From the NCBI RefSeq assembly GCF_000153805.1, contig NZ_DS022298.1, forward strand, positions 1,099,434 through 1,163,433: DNA of 64,000 nt, given 5' to 3'. Shown here piece by piece: positions 16,565 to 25,337 of the stretch (positions are counted from its first letter, which is position 1; each line of letters opens with the position of its first letter). This stretch comes from Synechococcus sp. BL107. Its GTDB lineage: Bacteria; Cyanobacteriota; Cyanobacteriia; PCC-6307; Cyanobiaceae. The position numbers were made by a program, and so were the translations under genes. The notes beneath the pieces are model-generated. The model made no database searches, was not told where the DNA came from, and was given only the letters and a program-made list of their open reading frames with translations.

Positions 16565-17733
16565 TGGGTAGCGAGGGCCTCACTCAGCTGGACGAGTTCC
16601 TCATTTGAGGTGGTGATGTGGGTGCAAGCCCTCAGGCAAGCCGGGTCGGCCAGGTCTCGAATCCAAATCCCTTGTTTGCCGAGTCCCGTCACGACGTCGG
16701 CCGGTGGAGGAGCATTGTGTAGTTGAAAACTCACCAGGCCGCTTGTGGGTGGCACCGAGAGCAGCGGTGTGACCCCATCCATCGCATCCAAGCTCTGCCA
16801 CAGCGTTTCGCTGTGTTGGCGGATCTGATCCAGCCGCTCTTCGGCGGATCCTTGTTGCTCCATGAGCTCGAGTGAGCAGCGCAACCCTGCCATCAGCGGC
16901 ACGCAGCTGGTGGCCACTTCAAAACGACGGCTGTCGTGATGAAAGGGATCCTCTGCATCGAAGACGGCTTTGCTTTCATCCTTCAAGCTGCGCCAGCCGA
17001 TCAGGGTGGGCTGGCCCTGCTCGAGGACCCGTTGGGAGAGGGCAACCCCGCCGAGCCCCTCGGGTCCAAAACACCATTTGTGGCCTGTAAAGCCATAGAT
17101 GTCGGACGCGGCAGCTGCCGCCTGCACGGGGATCTGCCCCATGCTCTGGGCTGCATCCACGAGCAGAAATGGATGTTGGTGGTGCTGCTTGAGCTGATTG
17201 GCCACCGCTTCAATCGGCATCACTTGGCCGGTGTTCCAGAGCAGATGGCTGAGTACGACGAGGCGCGTGCGGGGATCGAGAGATGTTTCCAGGCTTTGGA
17301 GAACCCCTGTATCGGTATCGCTCGCTGTTCCCCGCAGATGCTTCACCGGAAGGGTGTCGATCACCAGCTGTTCACGGCGGGCCAGCTCGACGCATGCGGC
17401 CACCACCCCCGGGTGCTCGCAGTCGCTAATTAGCAGGTGGTCTCCGCTGCTAAACGGCAGTCCCCAGAGCGGTAAAACGCAGCCACTGGTTACATTTTCG
17501 GTGAGTGCCATGCGGTGGGGGGGGACCCCACACCATTGCGCCAGGAGACGGCGGGTGCGATTTACTTCCGCGGCAATAAACGGCCAAACATCGGTGGTGA
17601 AGGGTCCAAGCTCCTGAATGCGGTGCCAGCTCGCGGTGATGGCCTCTAGGGATGCTGTAGGTAACGGGCCTTGGCCGCCGTAGTTGAAGTAGGTCTTGTT
17701 CGCTAGGGCCGGCATCTGTTGGCGAAGCTGCAT
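16555..17733 (-). CDS. Class V PLP-dependent aminotransferase / cysteine desulfurase-like
   Basis: A fold-type I, class V aminotransferase-family protein. It has the [12 protein letters not shown]-terminal block, the cofactor aspartate in [10 protein letters not shown] (D193) and the PLP lysine in [13 protein letters not shown] (K219), followed by LIGWRS. These features fit selenocysteine lyase/cysteine desulfurase-like or isopenicillin-epimerase-like members, which remove or move groups on the beta carbon of amino acids. The ATG at 17733 is chosen because it starts right before the conserved region; a TTG 42 bases upstream is also open. It may supply sulfur to the nearby NifU-like scaffold, but this is inference. 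It overlaps murE tail to tail. Confidence 0.82.
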   Translation of the reverse strand: MQLRQQMPALANKTYFNYGGQGPLPTASLEAITASWHRIQELGPFTTDVWPFIAAEVNRTRRLLAQWCGVPPHRMALTENVTSGCVLPLWGLPFSSGDHLLISDCEHPGVVAACVELARREQLVIDTLPVKHLRGTASDTDTGVLQSLETSLDPRTRLVVLSHLLWNTGQVMPIEAVANQLKQHHQHPFLLVDAAQSMGQIPVQAAAAASDIYGFTGHKWCFGPEGLGGVALSQRVLEQGQPTLIGWRSLKDESKAVFDAEDPFHHDSRRFEVATSCVPLMAGLRCSLELMEQQGSAEERLDQIRQHSETLWQSLDAMDGVTPLLSVPPTSGLVSFQLHNAPPPADVVTGLGKQGIWIRDLADPACLRACTHITTSNEELVQLSEALATHQG

Positions 17734-17897
17734 CGTGCTCAGACCGGTGGCTTCTATCTTGATGGCCGACAACAAACCCTGGTGATCACAGTTCTCTCAT
17801 CTAGATGTTTGGGCATCAATGCCGAAATATTGCTGACCGTCCTGATGGATTGATGGCTCTCATCGGTCGCCATCCAGAGATGAAGGGGGTGGTGCCC

Positions 17898-18143
17898 TCA
17901 GAGCACCTGAACCACTTCACTCACCTCGGGGATTGACTCGCGCATCTTGCGCTCAATCCCCATTTTCAGCGTCATGGTGCTGCTGGGGCAGCTGCCGCAT
18001 GCTCCCTGGAGGCGCACCTTCACGATCGGACCGTCGATCTCAACAACCTCCACGTTGCCGCCGTCGGCCATCAGGAATGGGCGCAATTCGTCGAGCACGG
18101 TTTCCACGTTCTCGAGTGTCAAGGCCTTGGTTTCGGTGCTCAT
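17898..18143 (-). CDS. nfu: NifU-like Fe-S scaffold protein
   Basis: An 81-residue protein made only of the NifU C-terminal domain. [21 protein letters not shown] and the CGSCPSS cluster-binding motif (near 49-55) are present. These stand-alone Nfu proteins bind labile Fe-S clusters and deliver them to targets such as photosystem I in cyanobacteria. Length is normal for the cyanobacterial form. It is divergent from mqo across an 80-bp spacer, and follows the class V aminotransferase gene on the same strand after about 160 bp of unassigned sequence. Confidence 0.95.
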   Translation of the reverse strand: MSTETKALTLENVETVLDELRPFLMADGGNVEVVEIDGPIVKVRLQGACGSCPSSTMTLKMGIERKMRESIPEVSEVVQVL

Positions 18144-18223
18144 CGGATGTCCACTTCAACTTTGATCCCAGCCTACGGAGTGCCCCCATAGGCTGACGAG
18201 AGCGGTTTCCACCCAAGGCACTG

Positions 18224-19732
18224 GTGCAAAACGACGGCACGTTCGATCCGGAAGCCAGCTACGACGCTGTGTTGGTGGGCGCTGGAATCATGAGCGCCAC
18301 CCTCGCGGCGCTGCTGCATGAGCTGGATCCGCAGATGCGTCTGCTGCTCGTGGAACGCCTCGAGGCCCCAGCATTAGAGAGCTCCGCTGCGGTGAACAAC
18401 GCAGGCACAGGCCATGCAGCCAACTGCGAGCTGAACTACACCCCGATGCAACCGAATGGTCGGGTCGCCACCGATAAAGCCGTGGCCATCAATGCCGCCT
18501 TTGAGCGCAGCCTTGAGTTCTGGGGGTCTCTGCTCGAGCGAGGTCGGCTCACATCCACCGATTTTCTGCATCGAGCAGCTCATATCAGTGCTGTGTGGAC
18601 TCCTGCCAACATCGCTTTTCTCAGGCAGCGCTTTGAGCAGCTCAAAGACATCCCAGCCTTTGCTGAGATGCGCTGGACCGAAGATCGCCAGGACTTATCG
18701 GAGTGGATGCCCCTGGTGATGGAGGGCCGCGATCCCACCCAGGCGGTTGCTGCCACCAGGATTGAGCGCGGCACCGATGTGGACTTCGGTGCCCTCACCC
18801 GGGCCTACCTTCTGCCGTTGCAGAGCAGCGGTGCTCTCACGGTTCAATACGGCACCGAGGTGAGCAATCTCAAGCGATTGCGTCGCCCCAACATGACTGA
18901 AGGGGATTGGCGGGTGATCACCAAGGGGCCTTCCGGTCGGCGTGAGGTCCGTGCGCCCTTTGTGTTTCTTGGGGCCGGCGGTGGTGCCCTTCCGCTGTTG
19001 CAACGGTCTGGGATTCCTGAAGGCGACGATTTTGCTGGTTTTCCGGTGAGCGGTCTTTGGCTGGTGTGCAACGACGCAGCCCTGGCGGAACAGCAGCGGG
19101 CCAAGGTGTACGGCAAGGCGGCGGTGGGGGCTCCACCAATGTCGGTGCCCCACCTCGACACCCGTTGGATGGATGGGCGTCGTTCCCTGTTGTTTGGCCC
19201 CTTCGCGGGATTCAGCAGCAAATTTCTAAAGCAGGGATCTCTGCTGGATTTGCCGGCTTCGGTGCGGCCAACAAACCTGTTGCCGATGCTGCAAGTGGGA
19301 GCCACCAACGTTGAATTGGTGCGGTATTTGATCAATCAGCTGCGTCAGACCCCAGCACAACGCTTTGATGCGCTGCGGGATTTTCTGCCGACAGCGCGGC
19401 AAGACGATTGGAGTTTGTCGGTGGCGGGCCAGCGGGTGCAGATCATCAAACGCAGCAAAGAGGGCGGTCGCCTGCAACTCGGTACGGAAGTGGTGGCTGC
19501 TGCCGATGGCTCATTGGCGGCGTTGCTGGGGGCATCGCCGGGGGCCAGCACGGCGGTGACGATCATGTTGGAGGTGTTGCAGCGCTGCTTTCCAGAACGG
19601 CTCGCCAATGCTGAGTGGCAAGAACGACTTTTGGCATTGCTGCCAAGTTTCTACAGCGATCCCAAGAACGACCCGGAAGTGTTGAAGGGGATGCGGGAGC
19701 GCAGCGACGGCCTGCTGGGCCTCAGCCGCTGA
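18224..19732 (+). CDS. mqo: Malate:quinone oxidoreductase
   Basis: A 502-residue FAD-dependent membrane-associated enzyme that oxidises malate to oxaloacetate and passes electrons to quinone. The N-terminal nucleotide-binding fold shows DAVLVGAGIMSATLAALL. The long family-specific signatures follow, including NNAGTGHAANCELNYTP and FGPFAGFSSKFLK. Length fits the Mqo family. It starts at GTG without a strong ribosome binding site. The neighbouring nfu gene is divergent. Mqo offers a quinone-linked alternative to malate dehydrogenase. Confidence 0.95.
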   Translation: MQNDGTFDPEASYDAVLVGAGIMSATLAALLHELDPQMRLLLVERLEAPALESSAAVNNAGTGHAANCELNYTPMQPNGRVATDKAVAINAAFERSLEFWGSLLERGRLTSTDFLHRAAHISAVWTPANIAFLRQRFEQLKDIPAFAEMRWTEDRQDLSEWMPLVMEGRDPTQAVAATRIERGTDVDFGALTRAYLLPLQSSGALTVQYGTEVSNLKRLRRPNMTEGDWRVITKGPSGRREVRAPFVFLGAGGGALPLLQRSGIPEGDDFAGFPVSGLWLVCNDAALAEQQRAKVYGKAAVGAPPMSVPHLDTRWMDGRRSLLFGPFAGFSSKFLKQGSLLDLPASVRPTNLLPMLQVGATNVELVRYLINQLRQTPAQRFDALRDFLPTARQDDWSLSVAGQRVQIIKRSKEGGRLQLGTEVVAAADGSLAALLGASPGASTAVTIMLEVLQRCFPERLANAEWQERLLALLPSFYSDPKNDPEVLKGMRERSDGLLGLSR

Positions 19733-19747
19733 TGACTTCCTTGGGCG

Positions 19748-20074
19748 TTACGGCTTGAGGTTCACCAGCACCACTCCCGCTGTGATCAGGACGATCCCGA
19801 AGAGTTGCCCAGCTCCCATTGTTTGTTGATACGCGAAGCGACCAACCAAAACAATCGCCACGGTGCCGATGCCACTCCAGAGGGCATAGGTGATGCCAAG
19901 CGGAATGCTCATCACCACTTTCGAGAGCAGGGCCATGGCAATGGCGTAAGCGCTGAACACCAGGAGGGTGGGCAGCGGCCTGGTCATGCCCTCAGAGAGT
20001 CGGAGACATGAGGTGCCAATCACCTCAGCACTAATGGCGAGAAGGAGCAGGATCCAGGGATTATTCAGTGGCAA
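19748..20074 (-). CDS. Small multidrug resistance (SMR) family transporter
   Basis: A 108-residue protein with four transmembrane helices, the SMR size and topology. The membrane-embedded glutamate essential for proton/drug exchange appears in LAISAEVIGT (E16), and the G-W/Y-rich second and third helices (SIPLGITYALWSGIGT) match EmrE/SugE relatives. Substrates may be quaternary amines, guanidinium or polyamines; sequence does not decide. The start is TTG at 20074, with AAGGAG about 10 bases upstream; an overlapping ATG in another frame closes quickly. It converges on mqo with a 15-bp gap and is divergent from lepA. Confidence 0.88.
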   Translation of the reverse strand: MPLNNPWILLLLAISAEVIGTSCLRLSEGMTRPLPTLLVFSAYAIAMALLSKVVMSIPLGITYALWSGIGTVAIVLVGRFAYQQTMGAGQLFGIVLITAGVVLVNLKP

Positions 20075-20141
20075 CCGAGCGCATCTCCTTAGGATTAGTT
20101 GAGATCAGATCGTTGCCCCAAGGAAGGGAGTTCGCCGCTGC

Positions 20142-21950
20142 ATGACCGACGCCCCCGTTTCACGGATCCGCAACTTCTGCATCATTGCCCATATCGACCA
20201 CGGCAAGTCGACGCTGGCTGATCGACTGCTGCAGGACACGGGCACGGTGGCCAACCGGGACATGCAAGAGCAGTTCCTCGACAACATGGAACTGGAGCGA
20301 GAACGGGGGATCACGATCAAGCTTCAGGCCGCCCGGATGAACTACACGGCGGCGGATGGTGAGCAATACGTGCTCAACCTGATCGACACGCCTGGGCATG
20401 TCGATTTTTCTTATGAGGTGAGCCGCAGCTTGTTGGCCTGTGAAGGGGCGCTGTTGGTGGTGGATGCCAGCCAGGGCGTTGAAGCGCAAACCCTGGCCAA
20501 CGTGTATCTGGCTCTGGAAAATGATCTTGAGATCATTCCTGTGCTGAACAAAATCGACCTTCCCGGCGCCGATCCAGATCGGATTAAGGAAGAGGTGGAA
20601 GCGATCATCGGCCTTGATTGCAGCAACGCGATCAACTGCTCCGCCAAAACAGGCCTAGGGGTGCCGGAGATCCTTCAGGCGGTGGTGGATCGGGTTCCGG
20701 CCCCTGCTGATGCGGTGGATGAACCCACCAAAGCGCTGATTTTTGATTCCTATTACGACCCTTATCGGGGTGTGATTGTGTATTTCCGGGTGATGAGTGG
20801 CCGGATCAGTTGCAAAGACAAAGTGCTGCTGATGGCCAGCAAGAAAACCTATGAGCTGGATGAAATTGGGATCATGGCGCCCAATGAGCGCAAGGTGGAT
20901 GAACTTCACGCCGGTGAAGTGGGCTACCTCGCCGCCTCAATCAAAGCGGTGGCTGATGCCCGGGTGGGCGACACGATCACGCTGTTAAATGCGCCAGCCG
21001 ACGAAGAGCTGCCTGGATATGCAGAAGCCAAGCCAATGGTGTTTTGCGGGTTGTTCCCCACCGAAGCGGATCAATATCCCGACCTACGGGAAGCACTGCA
21101 CAAGCTGCAGTTGTCGGATGCGGCGCTGAAGTTTGAGCCGGAAACCAGCAGCGCGATGGGCTTTGGTTTTCGTTGTGGGTTCTTGGGTCTTCTGCATATG
21201 GAGATTGTCCAAGAACGGCTTGAGCGTGAATACGACCTTGATCTGATCGTCACCGCGCCATCGGTGATCTACAAGGTGAACATGGTGGATGGCAGTGAGG
21301 AATTGGTGGATAACCCCGCCACGCTGCCGGAACCGCAGAAGCGGGAATCGATCGAAGAGCCCTATGTGCGCATGGAAATCTTTGCGCCCAATGATTACAA
21401 CGGTGCCCTGATGGGGCTCTGCCAAGAGCGGCGCGGTGAATACCTCGATATGAAATACATCACCAAAGATCGGGTGACGTTGATCTATGAGTTGCCGCTG
21501 GCTGAGGTGGTGACGGATTTCTTTGATCAGATGAAAACCCGCACCCAGGGTTATGCCTCGATGGAATATCACCTGATCGGTTATCGCAAAAACCAATTGG
21601 TGCGCCTTGATGTGTTGATCAATGGCGATCGCGCTGATCCACTCACCACGATTGTTCATCAAGACAAGGCCTACAACGTGGGTAAGGCCTTAGTGGATAA
21701 GTTGAAAGAACTGATTCCGCGCCAACAGTTCAAGATTCCGCTTCAGGCCTCGATTGGTAGCCGCATTATTGCCTCCACCAGCATCAGTGCGATCCGCAAA
21801 GATGTGTTAGCCAAGTGTTATGGCGGTGATATCTCACGGAAGAAGAAATTGCTGAAGAAACAGGCGAAGGGTAAGAAGCGGATGAAGGCGATGGGTAAGG
21901 TGGATGTGCCCCAGGAAGCCTTCATGGCGGTGCTCAAGTTGAATGATTGA
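20142..21950 (+). CDS. lepA: Elongation factor 4 (LepA), back-translocating GTPase
   Basis: A 602-residue translational GTPase. G1 [10 protein letters not shown] (17-26), switch [13 protein letters not shown]3 DTPGHVDF, G4 NKID and G5 are all present, followed by domains II, III and V and the LepA-specific C-terminal domain ending in a lysine-rich [19 protein letters not shown]4 acts on stalled ribosomes and 30S assembly, mainly under ionic or cold stress. Length is typical. The gene stands alone; the AT-rich tail region behind it leads into the remnant of a sensor kinase on the other strand. Confidence 0.98.
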   Translation: MTDAPVSRIRNFCIIAHIDHGKSTLADRLLQDTGTVANRDMQEQFLDNMELERERGITIKLQAARMNYTAADGEQYVLNLIDTPGHVDFSYEVSRSLLACEGALLVVDASQGVEAQTLANVYLALENDLEIIPVLNKIDLPGADPDRIKEEVEAIIGLDCSNAINCSAKTGLGVPEILQAVVDRVPAPADAVDEPTKALIFDSYYDPYRGVIVYFRVMSGRISCKDKVLLMASKKTYELDEIGIMAPNERKVDELHAGEVGYLAASIKAVADARVGDTITLLNAPADEELPGYAEAKPMVFCGLFPTEADQYPDLREALHKLQLSDAALKFEPETSSAMGFGFRCGFLGLLHMEIVQERLEREYDLDLIVTAPSVIYKVNMVDGSEELVDNPATLPEPQKRESIEEPYVRMEIFAPNDYNGALMGLCQERRGEYLDMKYITKDRVTLIYELPLAEVVTDFFDQMKTRTQGYASMEYHLIGYRKNQLVRLDVLINGDRADPLTTIVHQDKAYNVGKALVDKLKELIPRQQFKIPLQASIGSRIIASTSISAIRKDVLAKCYGGDISRKKKLLKKQAKGKKRMKAMGKVDVPQEAFMAVLKLND

Positions 21951-22004
21951 TAGTCTTTTTATCCTTTTGATTGATTAATTTAACCGAAATCGTCTTGATT
22001 GTTC

Positions 22005-22760
22005 TCAATCGATTCTTTGTCGATTTGATTGTAGTAACCATGTGTTTTTTGTGATAGATGTTCCAGCCATGGTGAGTTGAAGCCGCGCTGTGTTGAGGTT
22101 GTCAGCCGTGACTTGAGACGTGGTGGCATTGAGCTGTTCCAGTGGTTTCACGATGCGTCGCACCAGCCAGCTCACGGCCAACAAGGTGATCGCCAAGCAG
22201 CTACCCCAAGTGAGAATCATCAACTGCAAGTAGTTGCCGAGGGCCTGTTGATTGGCTCCCACGTCCTGCAAGATCCAGAGCCGCCCTCCACCGGGAAGCT
22301 CTTCCACCAACTCGCTGAGGTAGCGCGTGTTGTCGAGGCTGATCTGCTCTTGGCGACCCACCACGCCTCCGGGATTGCTTCGCATGGCGGCGCGAAGCGC
22401 CGTGTCCGAACTCTTTAGATGCTCTCTTTGAGGAAGGATCAGGCGTCCATCGGGCTGTTCGATCCAAAGCCGAGTGCGATGGCTGGAGTGGACCAGGAGC
22501 TCGAGCTGAAGATGTTCAAGGGCATGGGCAGCATCGGCATTGGCCCTAGCGCTCTGATTGGACCGAAGCGATGTCTGAATCGCGCCGGCACTGCTGCGAA
22601 GTGTTTGTGTTTCGTTGTGGATCAGGGTCCGTTGACCCACCCACAAACCGGCCGTTGAGGCGCCAGTAAAACCGGCAAACACCACGAGATAGGTGGCGAG
22701 CTGAAGCTGCCCCTGAAGGCTTCCGAGCAGCCGTTGTCGCCAGCGACGTTGGGATGGCAT
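22005..22760 (-). pseudogene. Truncated sensor histidine kinase (sensor and HAMP parts only)
   Basis: The product has an N-terminal transmembrane helix (about 20-40), an extracytoplasmic segment of about 130 residues, a second helix and the start of a HAMP-type linker (LVRRIVKPLEQLNATTSQV). It stops within about 40 residues after that. The dimerisation/His-phosphorylation and ATPase domains that should follow are absent; the last 18 residues look like random readthrough into AT-rich DNA. ATG at 22760 is the likely start. It is either a pseudogene made by deletion between it and lepA, or a kinase-less membrane sensor. It is divergent from the ABC permease gene. Confidence 0.65.
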
Positions 22761-22781
22761 CACCCCATTCTCATCAGTTCG

Positions 22782-23663
22782 GTGGACAATGCACTGCATT
22801 CGGACCGTTTAAGGCCTGTGATCCGCAGCCTCTCCTTTCGAATGGCCCGTTGGGGGCTTGTGATTGTTGGGCTGTACTTGCTGGTGGCCTTGATCACCCC
22901 AGTCTTGATCCATTTGGGCTTGCTTCCCGATGCCAATGCCGGTCTGTCCAACCCGATTTACAACAGCCCGAGCTGGAGCCACTGGTGTGGCACTGATCGC
23001 TTGGGTCGGGATGTGTGTGTTCGCACGATGGCCGGGAGTGGTGTAGCTCTCCAGGTGGTGATGCTCGCTGTGGGCTTTGCTCTTGTCTTGGGTGTGCCCC
23101 TGGGAATGGTGAGCGGTTATTTCGGCGGCGCGATCGACCGAACGCTGGTGCTGCTGATGGACACCCTCTACACCCTGCCGGTTTTGTTGTTGTCGGTGGT
23201 GTTGGCTTTCCTGCTCGGTAAGGGCATCCCCAATGCCGCCGCGGCTTTATGTGTTGTGTACGTGCCCCAGTACTTCAGGGTGGTGCGCAACCAAACAGCA
23301 CAGGTCAAAAGTGAGTTGTTTGTGGAAGCGGCCCAGTCGCTTGGGGCCGGACCGGTGTGGATCTTGCGGCGCTACCTATTTCGCAATGTGATTACGTCGG
23401 TGCCGGTGTTGCTCACCTTGAATGCTGCCGATGCCGTTTTGGTGTTGGGTGGTCTTGGTTTTCTCGGCCTTGGCTTGCCTGAAACGGTGCCGGAGTGGGG
23501 AGGGGATTTGAACCTTGCCCTGGCAGCGGTCCCCACGGGCGTTTGGTGGACGGCGCTCTTCCCGGGGCTGGCGATGTTCATCCTTGTGCTCGGTCTCTCC
23601 TTCCTTGGTGAGGGGATCGAAGCGTGGGTGAGCGGCGGCGAAGCACGTCCAGCATCAGACTGA
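22782..23663 (+). CDS. ABC transporter permease, DppC/OppC type
   Basis: An integral membrane protein of about 290 residues with an N-terminal TM helix, an extracytoplasmic segment containing HWCGTDRLGRDVCVR (the family GTDxLGRD motif), and five further helices. The cytoplasmic EAA loop is EAAQSLGAGPVWILRRYLFRN, the contact for the ATPase subunit. It should be the second permease of a dipeptide/oligopeptide/nickel-type importer. No ATPase, partner permease or binding protein gene is adjacent, so partners must be encoded elsewhere. The start is uncertain: GTG at 22782 or 22818, and the open frame extends upstream over the kinase remnant. Confidence 0.87.
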   Translation: MDNALHSDRLRPVIRSLSFRMARWGLVIVGLYLLVALITPVLIHLGLLPDANAGLSNPIYNSPSWSHWCGTDRLGRDVCVRTMAGSGVALQVVMLAVGFALVLGVPLGMVSGYFGGAIDRTLVLLMDTLYTLPVLLLSVVLAFLLGKGIPNAAAALCVVYVPQYFRVVRNQTAQVKSELFVEAAQSLGAGPVWILRRYLFRNVITSVPVLLTLNAADAVLVLGGLGFLGLGLPETVPEWGGDLNLALAAVPTGVWWTALFPGLAMFILVLGLSFLGEGIEAWVSGGEARPASD

Positions 23664-23694
23664 GCGTCACACTGGCGTTGGCAGAGGAGTTTTG

Positions 23695-23910
23695 ATGTCT
23701 TGGGGAGTCAGCGCTCTGTTCTTAACGGCTGCTGCTCTGCTTTGGCTGCTTGCCCGTGATAATTCGGACGATGTGATCGGTCTTCTCGAGAAGATCATCG
23801 CCGTCACCGCCGTGATGCTTGTGTTGCTGCTCAATCGCAGCGTGCTGTTGGAGGGGGTGGCTTTGTTGATCGCCTTTGTCTTGCCGAAAGCGCGTCGCAC
23901 CCCCTCCTGA
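23695..23910 (+). CDS. Small two-helix membrane protein, unknown function
   Basis: A 71-residue protein with two hydrophobic helices (about 4-20 and 33-63) separated by a short charged loop (RDNSDDVIGLLEK). It starts 31 bp after the ABC permease stop with a purine-rich GAGGAG upstream, so it may be expressed with it. I do not recognise a family. The length, ribosome binding site and codon use support a real gene. The short C-terminal tail is basic (PKARRTPS), suggesting a cytoplasmic C-terminus. Confidence 0.65.
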   Translation: MSWGVSALFLTAAALLWLLARDNSDDVIGLLEKIIAVTAVMLVLLLNRSVLLEGVALLIAFVLPKARRTPS

Positions 23911-23920
23911 AGCTGCCGGC

Positions 23921-24094
23921 TTAATCCTGGCTCTTTGCTTTCACTTCCCGAATGGAGATCCTGCAGGAACTCGGGAAGATCGCATGGGCTGCTTCCACGG
24001 CATGGCCAAGATCGACAGATTGGACCATTTCCTCACCCCAGTCCTTGCCGCAGTGATACGTCACCGCGTATTGATGCATCCGTTTGTGATCCAT
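23921..24094 (-). CDS. Small conserved-looking hypothetical protein
   Basis: A 57-residue reading frame. After a short start it has a regular pattern, YAVTYHCGKDWGEEMVQSVD then LGHAVEAAHAIFPSSCRISIREV, which looks like a compact alpha/beta domain rather than noise, with bases placed in a coding-like third-position pattern. ATG at 24094 is taken as start; no clear ribosome binding site is seen. It lies between the small membrane protein (convergent) and trmH on the same strand. The family and function are not recognised. Confidence 0.5.
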   Translation of the reverse strand: MDHKRMHQYAVTYHCGKDWGEEMVQSVDLGHAVEAAHAIFPSSCRISIREVKAKSQD

Positions 24095-24159
24095 CCCTGA
24101 CAAAGCAACTGTTTGAGTTATGGCTCAAGGATGTGTGGGAAACAAGATTCGATGAAGTT

Positions 24160-24849
24160 TCAGCAGCGCAGCTTCACCGTGCGCGGCAACTCTTCCATCA
24201 GTTCCCCCTGTTCATTGAGGTCTGGATAGGGCCTGTTCTGCTCACGGCACCAGGCAGCCACCTCGGGGTATGACCATTCGAGCAGCAGTCGTTGGTAATG
24301 CTCAGCTGTGAGCCCTTCCCCACGACTGGGGGCCACCCCTGCCGCTTGTCGTTGTCGCAGCGATTCGAACAGCAGCGTTGCTGTGGCGACGGACACGTTC
24401 AGGGACTGCACCATCCCTCGCATCGGAATGAACAGGGCTTCATCCATTAGATCCCGAGCTTGATCGCTCAGGCCCCATTTCTCTGCTCCAAGCACAAATG
24501 CGGTGGGTCCGGTGAAATCGCAATCGCGATAGTCCCGGGCGTTCGTGCCGAGATGGGTGCCATACAAGCGGAATCCTTTGGCCTTCAGAACCTTGATTGC
24601 CGTTTCGATGTCGGGATGATCGTTCAACGGCACCCACTTTTGGCTCCCTTGGGCCGTGCTGTTGTAGGTGCGCGGCCGTCCCGAGAAACTCACCGCATGG
24701 GCCTCCAGGGCTCCAACGGCATCGCAGCTACGCAGGATGGCCGAAAGGTTATGGGGCTTCTCCACGTGCTCGAGCAGCACGGTGAGATCCGCCATGCGGT
24801 GGTTTAAGACGGACTTGAGTCGTTCAAACCGACGAGGCAGCAGGGGCAT
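24160..24849 (-). CDS. trmH: tRNA (guanosine-2'-O)-methyltransferase
   Basis: A 229-residue SPOUT methyltransferase that modifies G18 in the D loop of tRNAs with S-adenosylmethionine. The three family motifs are visible: NLSAILRSCDAVGA (motif 1), FVLGAEKWGLS (motif 2) and IPMRGMVQSLNVSVATATLLF (motif 3, forming the trefoil knot). The C-terminal extension (EEHY-type helix, then PDLNEQGEL) is typical of TrmH rather than TrmL or RlmB. Length is normal. It is divergent from the alkyltransferase-like gene with a 119-bp spacer. Confidence 0.93.
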   Translation of the reverse strand: MPLLPRRFERLKSVLNHRMADLTVLLEHVEKPHNLSAILRSCDAVGALEAHAVSFSGRPRTYNSTAQGSQKWVPLNDHPDIETAIKVLKAKGFRLYGTHLGTNARDYRDCDFTGPTAFVLGAEKWGLSDQARDLMDEALFIPMRGMVQSLNVSVATATLLFESLRQRQAAGVAPSRGEGLTAEHYQRLLLEWSYPEVAAWCREQNRPYPDLNEQGELMEELPRTVKLRC

Positions 24850-24968
24850 CGACAGAGTTGATCGTCAAAGAGTGTCGTGATCCGTGTTGAAGGATCCCTG
24901 GTTAAACCGTACGTCCCAGGCTGTTCCATTGAGAGCACCACCCCATCGTTTCAAGACAGCAATGGCCA

Positions 24969-25334
24969 ATGCCGAAACGTGATGAATCCTTGGTTCACCC
25001 AACCTTCGATCAACGCGTTTGGGCCGTTGTTGAGCAAATCCCCCATGGCCGGCTTGCCACCTACGGTCAGATCGCAGATCTCATTGGTGCTTGGGGCTGT
25101 GCACGGCAGGTGGGTTGGGCGCTGCGGCGGCTTCATTTGCCTTCCGAAGTGCCTTGGCATCGTGTGGTGAATGCCAAAGGGCAAATTTCGATGAGCCCGA
25201 GCCGTGAAGGCAGCGACTGGATGCAACGAGACTTGCTGATCACGGAGGGAATTCCTGTGGATCAAGAGGGACGTTTGCCTTTGAAGCGGTTTCTTTGGCG
25301 TCCAGTCGCTATCTCTGGTGCATCAAGCCAATAG
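24969..25334 (+). CDS. Alkyltransferase-like (ATL) DNA repair protein
   Basis: A 121-residue relative of O6-alkylguanine-DNA methyltransferase C-terminal domains. The helix-turn-helix with the arginine finger is present (ATYGQIADLIG, then GCARQVGWALRRLHLP). The active-site PCHR motif reads PWHRVVNAKG, so the acceptor cysteine is replaced by tryptophan. This is the hallmark of ATL proteins, which cannot transfer the alkyl group but bind alkylated guanines and hand them to nucleotide excision repair. The gene ends 3 bp before rsmB, suggesting co-transcription. Confidence 0.9.
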   Translation: MPKRDESLVHPTFDQRVWAVVEQIPHGRLATYGQIADLIGAWGCARQVGWALRRLHLPSEVPWHRVVNAKGQISMSPSREGSDWMQRDLLITEGIPVDQEGRLPLKRFLWRPVAISGASSQ

Positions 25335-25337
25335 CCC

